Source of the DNA: Sarocladium kiliense
Lineage: Eukaryota; Ascomycota; Sordariomycetes; Hypocreales; Sarocladiaceae
Length of the DNA: 64,000 bases
Assembly (NCBI GenBank): GCA_030734395.1
Contig: JAUZTG010000041.1
Location: 682,001-746,000, forward strand
Direction: 5' to 3'
The translations under genes and the position numbers were made by a program. Positions 55,739 to 64,000 of the stretch are shown here, in pieces (positions within the stretch are counted from its first letter, which is position 1; each line of letters opens with the position of its first letter). A model generated the notes under the pieces. The model was not told where the DNA came from and ran no database searches. It was given only the letters and a program-made list of their open reading frames with translations.

Positions 55739-58700
55739 GATGGGCAACGGGCCCCGACGCGGGAGGCGAAAGGTGTTCCGTGGTGAAGAATGTGACGAGG
55801 GAGAGCGTCGGCAGGGCGGTCAGGGGGAATGCAAAGGACGGATCAGGCAGCCGCAACTATGCCAGTCCGATATGAGACGTGATTATTTCGGGTGCCGTGT
55901 AGTCTCGATTCGATGTGCACAAAGAACGAGGAGATGAAGACAGGCCCGTCAGCTGGGGGATGGGACGACTGTGACGAGCCCTGGCGTCTGGCGCGGTTGG
56001 GAAAGCAGCTCGGGTCGAGGACGAGCCGACAGGCGGCGGTGTCGACGATGGTACGAAAAGCAGCACGGCGAAGAGGGTCAAACGCGAGCGAGTAGTCGGG
56101 ACGATGCGATGCGGGTCGAGATGCGGTCGTGGGAGGGATTTGGAGAGCGAGAAGGAAGCGAACAAGAGGAAAGGATGGTCGTGAGGTTGGATGAGGCTTG
56201 AGGGAGATGACGGAAAAAGAGGCGGCGAGGACAAGGGCGGCGAAGAAAGCGACAAGGGCCCGGGTCCAGCCCAGCCCAGCCCAGCCAAACCGCTTGGGGC
56301 AGTGTGTCGTGAGCAGCTGGAAGCCTACCTGCTGCCCTGAGGTGCGCTGGCAGGTAGATTGCTACAGCGGGCTTAGGGTGGAGCAAACTGGAGGGACACA
56401 GCGGATGCAGCGGGCGCGTAGGGCGGGAATGGGATGCAGCTAGTGGAGGTCGGGTGGTGCTGGTGGCAGAGGAGGTGCATTCTACAGTGGAGGAGGACCC
56501 GACCCGGGTGACCCAGAGAGAGTTCTTTCAGGGGCAGTAACATCGGTATGGGCGCTGAGCAGCAGGGGAAAAAAAGAATGCTACAGGCACCTCGCACCAG
56601 TGCAGTGCAGTGGTTGGGGAAGGGCTCCATACGTGAGTGGCGCACCCCCGAGTCCCAAGTGTTTCAGGGAGCGGAGGCTGGAGGCATCGATGTTGCATCG
56701 CATCGGGCACCAGCAACAGACGAGGTGCTCGCCGCCAATGCAGAGGCGAGGTCCACAGACGCCTGCCCGCCTGTCTGCAGTCGCGATGGCGGAGAGAACG
56801 CCAGACTGAGACATCCAAGGACCCTGCGCCATATGCACGCCGAGCATCCAGGTGCAGCAGGTGAGGTGAGCTTTAGTAGTGACAGTAACTGTGGCAGTAA
56901 CAGGAACAGGAGCAGCAAGCAAAAAGCCCATCATGTCATTCTTCCATAACCGTTGAAGAATTCTCTACCCATCCCTTGGTCCATCCATCCAACTGCCGGA
57001 ACCGTTCAAGGGAAGAGCCAACCTTGATCCCAAAGTTTCTCGGAGCTTGCCACTCTATATCGCCGAAAAAGTCTAGCTTCCGGTTGCCTCAGCCGAACCA
57101 TTCGATGCATGAGAAGGACTCAACAGGAGTTTTTTAGTGACTTCGCCCTGCAGGTGAGCGAGAGCACACAAAAAGCACGCATTTCTGTAAGGAGGAAGGG
57201 AGGCGAAATCAGCAATCGGGCGAGGCTGGTCGGTGGTGATGCTGGAGGTTGGGCTCTGACCTGACCTACTGCAGGCTGCTCCGTTCTGTGCTGCTTGTAG
57301 GGTTCGTTACCGAGATTCTGCAGACTACTGAATACTGCGCACTGGGAGGTTCGCGTGCAGCTATTGCATTCTGCCTCACGGGTTCTCATGGCCAGAGAAG
57401 CCTTCACTTCAGTAAAATACCTGACCTGACAAGCGTAGGATGAGACATTGCCCAGCTAGCTTGCTGCCCTAAGCTCAGAATTGCCCCCTCTGGTCTATCT
57501 TCAGCTGCTGACAAACACCTCGTCTGCGATTCCGCCGTCGACCCTCGTGTGCCAAGGCAGCTCAGGCCAGACACCACTTCAGGATCCTACACCTGCGTTT
57601 CCCACTGTGCTGACTTGAGAGCCTCGACTCGCGTTTCAATATGTGAAAGCCAAGCACCAGGATCTTTCATGATCCATCTCCGATGAACCTGCCCTCCACT
57701 CATTCCCGCCCCTTGCCTGTTCTTTGTTGCAATTGTGACATGGGTGGGGAGAAAGGGTGGAGGAGAACGACCCCAATGCATGCACACACTCCCAGCGTGG
57801 AAGTCATGGGGCGAATCCCCTCACTTCCCCTCTTCATGCGTTGCCCTTGCGCACAATGCACAGGCGATGGGTTCAGGCTGGGCATACCCTGGCTCTTCGG
57901 AGGAGCATTGTGTCGTATTTCATCCGAGGTGCTGCTCTCCAGTCGTTCATCGCCAAGGGCCTTGCTGTTGACAATACCCTTACCTTCGTCTGAACCATTG
58001 AGCTGCATCTGGACATCCGCCTTTTACCGGCCTCCATGTCTCCTGTAAATCGCCATTTGCCACCATAGCTCTGGACTTCATCCGAGCTTCCCTCCCGGGC
58101 TTTGCTGCTCCGATCATCGAGCCCTCTGACCACCTCATGCATGCGCGACCCGACCGTCATCTCGGTGTAAGGACCCTGGGGGTGCCCATTGGCTCCCAAG
58201 CTCTCTACTACCGCCATCATCCATCGTGGCGCTTAGGAGACGCGCCCATTGGAGTTTACACACATTCCGTCTGCAAAATCAAAGTGCTACATCTCGCATG
58301 GTTTCCACACTTGCTTCTGGGAGTTCTTGCTTCTGTAGGCAATTCTGCATTAGTCCATGACTGGATCGGTTGCACTGCATTGTCCTAGATTGGAGAGCAA
58401 AATGAACCCAAAAGCTAATCCTCCGCCCAACATTCCCATCCTTTCTGTGGTAAAATCACCCCTGTAGGCGCCAAAATCACGCCTGATGGCCACATTTCGC
58501 GACCCCGTTTCGATTGTTCATACTGGGAACAGCCTGTTCGGCTGTGAATGCTGGCGAGAAGGTCATTCCCCTGCATATCGCAGCTTGGGCTGCAGAACGG
58601 GCTGCATGGCGCGTTTATCCCACTGGACGCCATGTTGCCAGCGGCAAGCTAGACCATACAGTCCAGCTATTGACACTCCATCGTCGTCATGACATTGGAT

Positions 58701-58881
58701 GACCCACGACCATAGGCCTATAACCTGCAGCACACTTGAGGCTGATCAGGTTATAAACCCTGCACCTGGCGGCTAGGATGTGGATGCACTCCTGGTTTGG
58801 AGCGCGCAGAGATACCCGAAGAGGCATGCGGTACTGCGTGATGTTGATATGTTCAAATCTGATGACCCTTTGCGGCGGCCT
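55739..58881. other. 3.1-kb region without a recognised gene
   Basis: The longest gene-free stretch outside the AT-rich end. GC content is normal. A GCCCA micro-repeat occurs at about 56266-56284. Frames at 56078-56390 and 56548-56949 on both strands are G/C-rich shadows of each other. It may hold a long samB leader, upstream ORFs or a non-coding RNA; nothing is proven. Confidence 0.5.
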
Positions 58882-59934
58882 TCAATCCCCGCTGATTTTG
58901 GCGTGTCGAAAGTACTTCATGCCAACCCACGCCACGACCACCCAGACCCATGCCATGATACAGGTCAGGATTATCAAAGCTGGGTAGTAACCCACGATGG
59001 GCAGGGTTGGGTCGTCCTCGAGCTCTGGAGGCGCATACGGCGTCTTGCCTACGTCCCAGGCCCAGCTCCAGACATCGAGACAGGATCCCATCCCTATCAC
59101 AAAGACGAACCATGTGACCGTAAGCACAACCCAACCCCACCACTCCGTCTCCGTATAATCCCAGTCAGTGTCTGAGGGCGGGAGCGGCGTGGTAGCTAGG
59201 CCGCTGTACGAAAGAGGCGACTTGGCCTGCTGGAAGCCACTCCTGTGCCCTGGCACACCAGGGCCGTTACGGAAGTACGACTCAGACCCCGAGGACAGGG
59301 ACAGTCCTGGACGTGACTGGCCGGCACCCATCTGTAGCAGATCCTCTTCATCAGTTGTAGACGTGTACGAAGCTTGCTGCTGTCTTTCACGCTCATGTTC
59401 GCGCTGGGAGGGCTGAGAAGATGCACCGGCTGAGGAAGCTTCAGAGCTTGTCAGACTGATGCGGCTGGCGAAACCGTCCATTGATGGTCTCGGGGTGAGA
59501 TCAGAGACACTCAATCCCAACGCATCTCTTTCGCCCGTTCCGGCTAGTGAGGATGTGGCCACAGCGACGGCCCCTGAAGGTTCGATATCTCGGGATGTGT
59601 CGACAACGAGTGGACTGGAGTCCCTCCTATCGCGTTGGGCACCCCTACCGAGCAAGGCGACCTTTCTAAGAGAGCCTCTGCGACGGCGCGTCTTCTGCTG
59701 CTGCTGTACGACGGAGGACATGGCGGATGTAGGCGTGGCGACGACGGGAGGGGAAGAGGATGACAGACGAGAGTCGTCGTCGTCGAGATCGGCGGCACTG
59801 GGTCGGGATTCGGTTGGAGAGCGCATGAAGGGGATCTTGGAGAGGATGCCGGAGCCGGAGAGAGCGCGTGCATGGGACGGGGCCGAAGGAGGGGACTTGC
59901 GGCGCGGCGAGCGTGTGGAGGAGGAGCTGTCCAT
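58882..59934 (-). CDS. Conserved fungal two-span membrane protein
   Basis: Single exon, 350 residues. The first 240 residues are disordered and Ser/Arg-rich (KTRRRRGSLRK near residue 85). The conserved part starts at DTDWDYTETEWWGWVVL and has two hydrophobic spans (WVVLTVTWFVFVIGMGSC and ALIILTCIMAWVWVVVAWVGM) joined by a loop WAWDVGKTPYAPPELEDDP. It ends MKYFRHAKISGD. I recognise it as a family kept across filamentous ascomycetes without a clear function. The two-span layout with a Pro-rich luminal-side loop recalls PIG-P/Gpi19, but sequence similarity is weak by eye. Confidence 0.75.
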   Translation of the reverse strand: MDSSSSTRSPRRKSPPSAPSHARALSGSGILSKIPFMRSPTESRPSAADLDDDDSRLSSSSPPVVATPTSAMSSVVQQQQKTRRRRGSLRKVALLGRGAQRDRRDSSPLVVDTSRDIEPSGAVAVATSSLAGTGERDALGLSVSDLTPRPSMDGFASRISLTSSEASSAGASSQPSQREHERERQQQASYTSTTDEEDLLQMGAGQSRPGLSLSSGSESYFRNGPGVPGHRSGFQQAKSPLSYSGLATTPLPPSDTDWDYTETEWWGWVVLTVTWFVFVIGMGSCLDVWSWAWDVGKTPYAPPELEDDPTLPIVGYYPALIILTCIMAWVWVVVAWVGMKYFRHAKISGD

Positions 59935-60592
59935 GTTGATCCACGGTCGCCAGAGTCGTAGCTAAGGTTTAGCGTGGAGGTAGTTGAGATGAGGAATGCA
60001 AGACAAGGTGTCTTGGCGGGGGACGATAGCCGCTGGTAGCGAGAATGAAGATGGTCTCATGCATGGCTGTACCTGGCGGAGAGGAAGCTATAAAAGCCGT
60101 TATTCCGAGGTAGGCGCTGGTAGCATGTTGTGGTTGCAAGAGCAGGTCGAGACGGCACGGGGCGAAGTGACGATAGTCCTTGAAGTTGAGGTGAGGTGAG
60201 ATTGGGGACCGCCTCACACTAAACCCCCTGGGACGGACCGCTGATGCACACTGCCGCTGTTGCATGCAGGTACTAAACCGACCTGCCGTTAGTAGGAGGT
60301 GCAGCGCCGGTGGGTAATGACACAGTCCCCTGCGGGCGGCCCCAAGGCCCCCTGTGTCCTGAAGCTCAGGACAGCCAGACGGCCAGACCGTGTCGAGCTC
60401 TCCTCTTCTTACGTAGCAGTCCAACCATCTATCTATCCATCAAGGTGCTGCATCACCATTTCCACAGTTTTTGCCAATACTATACCACACACACTACCCA
60501 CCGATAAGCCAACTCGGGCATCCTCTCAACCAAACCTCACCTAGGCCAGACATGACGTGCGACTCGTATCTCCATCACCTCTCCTAGTGCGG
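59935..60592. other. Divergent promoter region
   Basis: Between the membrane protein gene (minus) and ZRG17 (plus). No gene supported. Confidence 0.55.
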
Positions 60593-62051
60593 ATGGACCT
60601 CCCGCCAGTCTCCAGCCCAACTCCCCCACCACCACCAACTTTCGTCGTCGACGACACCGCCGCGCCTCCCAATAATCCCACCGGACACCTCGCTGTCCCT
60701 ACCGCTCGCGATTCAGGGCGATTGCTACCCCCCAAAGCATCTTCAGCCTTCCTCGCTCTGCCCGGTATGTCTGACGATGGCGAGCCTGCGGCCGGTGGTG
60801 CTGGCGAAGGCGCCCCGAACCCATTCAACTTCCAGACCCAGGTCATTTCCACGTCGCCAGTCAAGTCTGTATGTTGGCCCGTTGCTTCGTGCACACATCC
60901 CACTCTCTACCGCTGATACCAGTTCACTGACGCAATGCTTCTCCCAGAACATTGGCCAGCGCCGTGGCCACAGATACAAGCACAGTAGCATCTCGACCCA
61001 GCACCAGATCTTCCAAGAACCTCCGCCGCGTCCTCCTCCCGTCCTCCCAGCTTCGCTGCCCATGCCTACCCTCCGTGAGGCCTGGAAGAGCATGTCTAAG
61101 GATCAGCGCACCCGACTATACTGGACCATGTGCCACCTTGCCGTCGCCACATACGTCTTCTTCAAATCCGAGGGATCTCTAGCTGCCACCGCCTTGTCAC
61201 ACCTTGTCTTCTTTGACGCGGGCAGCGCCGCTGTATGCGTTGCTGTGGACGTCCTTGGGAACTTCGAAGTGTGGCGCAGGAGCACCATTAGACATCCCTT
61301 CGGCCTCGAGCGGGCAGAGGTTCTGGCAGGCTTCGCTTTGTCCATCTTTCTCTTGTTTGGCGGCTTTGACCTCGTCTCCCACAACCTGAAGCACTTCCTT
61401 GAAGGCCTGGGCGACCACGAGGCTCACCACGCGCATACCCACGATCCGGAGGACACTTCTCCTTTTGATCTTGCCTCCGTGGCTGCCATTGTGTCAACCT
61501 TGGTGTCTGCCTACGGCCTCAAGAATCACGCTCGCATTGCAAAGGTGATGAGGGTATCCTATCTCGCTGCCCTCCCGAGCATCCTTTCCAACCCCTTCCA
61601 CTTTCTCACCCTTTTTGTATCGGGATTGCTCGCACTCTTCCCGCTCCTTTCGATCTCAATGCACACCTGGATGGACCGCCTCATCTGCGGCGTCATTGCC
61701 GTAGCCATGTTCTCCCTCGGTATGCGTGTCGCTGTGGCCCAAGGCCTCATGCTGCTCATGTCCTACGGCGGCCAAAACGGCAACGATGGCGTCACCCATG
61801 TTGTCCGCGAGATTGAGTCTGATTCAAGTGTCACAAGGGTGGATGACGCCCAGTTCTGGCAGGTGCACTACGGCCTTTGCATGGCAAACCTCAAGATCAG
61901 CGTCGTGCGCGGCTATGATGAGATCTCCATAGGGAAGCTGCGCAATCGCATCTCTTCTCTCATACAGAATCGCCTTGGCGAGGGATACGGGACAGGAGGC
62001 AGTGTGCGGTGGGAGGTTACCATGCAGATCAGCACGGATGGGGGATTATGA
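60593..62051 (+). CDS. ZRG17: Zrg17-type cation diffusion facilitator
   Basis: Partner of Msc2/Cis4 in the ER/Golgi zinc importer. Exon 1 (60593-60868) is Pro-rich; exon 2 (60948-62051) holds the transporter; the product is 459 residues. CDF membrane region: RTRLYWTMCHLAVATYVFF, LSHLVFFDAGSAAVCVAVD, RHPFGLERAEVLAGFALSIFLLFGGFDLVSHNLKHFLEG, SVAAIVSTLVSAYGLKNH and NPFHFLTLFVSGLLALFPLL, then a CDF-like cytoplasmic domain. The HPFGLERAEVLAG signature is clear. The second metal-site helix lacks the usual H-x3-D (NPFHFLTLF), as in Zrg17 proteins that act in a heterodimer. The intron joins SPVKS to NIGQRRG. Confidence 0.9.
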
Positions 62052-62355
62052 TGGCAACTATCTACCATTCGGGTGTCCATATTTCACATTCAGGTACATA
62101 TGCAACGATAATGCAAAGGCTGGATCTTATATTTGGTTTAAAACAAAAACTTGGCTTTGAGAAGGGTATGGTCCTTAAAGTGAGTACTATCTATGCTTGT
62201 GTCAGAAACGAGAGAAGAGGTGAAGCCCGAAAGCATGCCCGGCGCAGTGTAGATACAGGAAAAAGTAACATGGGATACGACAGGAGCCACGACAAAACAT
62301 AGAACGCCTAGTACTCCAGTGACTTCATGTCTCGTGCCAACAACCAACCCCAAAC
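62052..62355. other. Intergenic, between convergent genes
   Basis: 3' flanks of ZRG17 and MGM1. No gene seen. Confidence 0.6.
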
Positions 62356-64000
62356 TTAGAACAATCCCCAGCGACCCCTCCCCTTCTCCTCCCGCCTGGG
62401 GGCCTGACCCATGCGTTCCCTCTCCCTCGTCTCCAACTGCCTCAAACTCTCCATCTTCTCCAGCACGAGCTCCAGTAGCTCCTTGCGCCTGATAACCTCA
62501 AGGTGGCGGCGGATCTTGGCATCCTCCTTTGCGAAAGCCTCGACCTCGTTGTCGGTTAGGTGGCGGCCGAGACGGAGGTCCAGCTCGCGGGGAAAGTTGT
62601 AGTAGAACTCGGAGAGGAGCTCAACGTTGAGAAAGAGGACGGCGGTGGAGGCGAGTTTGGTTGCTGCGGCGTTGAGGAAGACTTCGGGGCAGTAGTATTT
62701 GTTGTTGGGGGAGGCGCATTGCTTTGATTTGACGGCCATGATGCGCATCTTGATGATGTCGGCCCTGTCTCGGAGGAACACAGCTTCTCGTCCTGTAGAG
62801 TGTGTTAGTCTCGTCTTCCGCACAGCTGCAACAGTGAGAGGACTATTAATCTTACCTTTTTGGAGGAGAGCAGCGCTGAAGCCTCCAGCTCCGCTTCGGC
62901 CATCGCCTTCGACTATGATGTCGCCCTTACGCGCCTTATCGACGAACGTCATGACCTCCTTAAGCTTTCTTCGCCCTCCAACTGCAGACTCGAGGTTCGT
63001 CATGGCTTTCTCGCAGTCGGTAAGCTCCTTCTTGAGCACCTGGCCAACCTGCTCCCGACCCTGTGCCCACTCCCGATCCTCGACATCGATTTCGAATTTG
63101 TAGGGCTTAATACAATTCTCCACTTGATCACTAGTACTGTAAAACCTTTCGTCCAAGATCGTCGTGGTCGCATCCATGATTGCCTTCTGAGCAAAGGGGT
63201 GGTTTGCGAAGTTTGACTGGCCCAGGAGCTTGGCTAGCCTGTCCTGGATGGCGTTGGCGACCACTGTCGTAGCCAAACGACCGACTCCTAGCTTTGTGAG
63301 TGCAGAGGTAGAAGCATCCAGCTGTCGGTGCCAATACAGTGAGTCGGGATCTGCCTTGGGCAAGTCCGCGAGTTGGTCGGGTTCAGGAAGGACGGGTGAA
63401 AGATCGTTGATGGGTTTGTTCCAGTATCGTGCCGCAAGCAAATCCAAAACCTTCTGGTCAAGAGCGTCCTTCAGAAGCTCACGCATTTGGGGTCGACCGA
63501 ACTCCTCTGTAAACTGTTTGAAAGAGTGTTTGAACGCATCCAGACTCTCAGCTAAGTACGACTCTGCAGATAGCGGTCGGTCATTGTACTGCACTTTGAA
63601 TTCGTAGCTCGCTTCTTCCAACTCCTGCCTGATGGCGTCACTAGTGCTTTGCAGGCTGGCAGACATGGTCTGCTCCAGCACATGCATCAGCTTCTTGCGC
63701 AAAGTTGTAGTCCCAACGTTAACGCCTGCTTCGGGTCCGAATGAGCGCGGGTGGGCAGAGAAGAAGGACTGCTCGTTGTTGGCGATCGCCGCGAGAAGGT
63801 TACCGCCGCCCATCTTGAAGAGGCCTTGAGCCGGAGGAGCTCTCGATACGACACCGACGTACCCAAGACGAAGAGGGTACTGCTTATCGTTCAGGATTGC
63901 TGCACCGCGGACGGGATCGACGAGGTCCATCTTTGTCACGACACCAATAGTTCTCTCACCACGCGGGTCGACTCGTCGAGAGGCCCGCAGCGCGGTTGAG
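62356..64000 (-). CDS. MGM1: Mitochondrial dynamin-like GTPase Mgm1 (3' part)
   Basis: Inner-membrane fusion GTPase (OPA1 family). Coding continues past the right edge: the frame reads ALRASRRVDPRGERTIGVVTKMDLVDP there, the G4 motif (TKMD) of dynamins. The visible part holds the end of the GTPase domain (LGYVGVVSRAP), the stalk (NNEQSFFSAHPRSFG, FKVQYNDRPLSAESYLAESLD, DLLAARYWNKPINDL) and the C-terminal GED-like region (YYNFPRELDLRLGRHLTDNEVEAFAKEDAKIRRHLEVIRRKELLELV). It ends RGRWGLF. One intron lies at about 62793-62857 (LLQKG|REAVFLRD). The presequence, inner-membrane anchor and P-loop are outside the window. Confidence 0.94.
   Translation of the reverse strand, partial: STALRASRRVDPRGERTIGVVTKMDLVDPVRGAAILNDKQYPLRLGYVGVVSRAPPAQGLFKMGGGNLLAAIANNEQSFFSAHPRSFGPEAGVNVGTTTLRKKLMHVLEQTMSASLQSTSDAIRQELEEASYEFKVQYNDRPLSAESYLAESLDAFKHSFKQFTEEFGRPQMRELLKDALDQKVLDLLAARYWNKPINDLSPVLPEPDQLADLPKADPDSLYWHRQLDASTSALTKLGVGRLATTVVANAIQDRLAKLLGQSNFANHPFAQKAIMDATTTILDERFYSTSDQVENCIKPYKFEIDVEDREWAQGREQVGQVLKKELTDCEKAMTNLESAVGGRRKLKEVMTFVDKARKGDIIVEGDGRSGAGGFSAALLQKGKINSPLTVAAVRKTRLTHSTGREAVFLRDRADIIKMRIMAVKSKQCASPNNKYYCPEVFLNAAATKLASTAVLFLNVELLSEFYYNFPRELDLRLGRHLTDNEVEAFAKEDAKIRRHLEVIRRKELLELVLEKMESLRQLETRERERMGQAPRREEKGRGRWGLF

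Noticed and set aside
56548..56949. 133-codon plus-strand frame with a 117-codon opposite-strand frame
   Set aside because: Mutual GC-rich shadows with Cys/His/Arg-heavy composition. No intron signals or recognisable domain.

Overview
This is a stretch of nuclear DNA from a filamentous ascomycete. The genes carry short (about 45-130 nt) introns with GT..AG ends and CTAAC/CTGAC-type branch sites. The gene set is fungal: eS1, Elf1, Wapl, Rheb, Nap1, myosin V, SamB, Zrg17, Mgm1 and cyanase. A small precursor with three LGC-x-VM repeats resembles the hybrid (h-type) pheromones known from Trichoderma and Fusarium, so Sordariomycetes, perhaps Hypocreales, is my best inference.

Layout. 1-2930 is AT-rich, gene-free and full of short direct and inverted repeats, with two CCCTAACCCT telomere-like motifs; it looks like a decayed subtelomeric or repeat block. 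From about 3.4 kb onward the DNA is ordinary euchromatin. 3.4-6 kb: mitochondrial alpha/beta hydrolase and ribosomal protein eS1. 7.6-12.8 kb: URC1 (GTP cyclohydrolase II-like), Elf1 and uracil phosphoribosyltransferase; URC1 and the phosphoribosyltransferase probably both act on uracil. 13.5-21.7 kb, all plus strand: Wapl, Rheb, seryl-tRNA synthetase and a C78 (UFSP/ZUP1-type) peptidase. 21.8-32.5 kb, all minus strand: ITP pyrophosphatase, Fap7/AK6, myosin V and Nap1. 33.8-48 kb: P5B ATPase, a complex I subunit, a UBE2J-type E2, the TFIIIC B-block subunit and a CCDC137-like nucleolar protein. 49-53 kb: cyanase, the pheromone-like precursor and Ebp2. 53.8-64 kb: SamB (MYND finger), a two-span membrane protein, Zrg17 and the 3' part of Mgm1, which runs off the window.

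Most genes are unrelated housekeeping genes. Three things stand out. First, an overlooked 58-residue CaaX precursor at 50442-50618 has three near-identical 17-residue repeats and no dibasic processing sites. Second, the URC1 gene is cut into about 20 exons in 2.6 kb, including micro-exons of 9, 4 and 4 nt, and these are needed to restore the family protein. Third, the cyanase gene has a GC-AG intron. Intron positions were worked out by hand from reading frame, splice consensus and family motifs; no alignment or RNA data were available.
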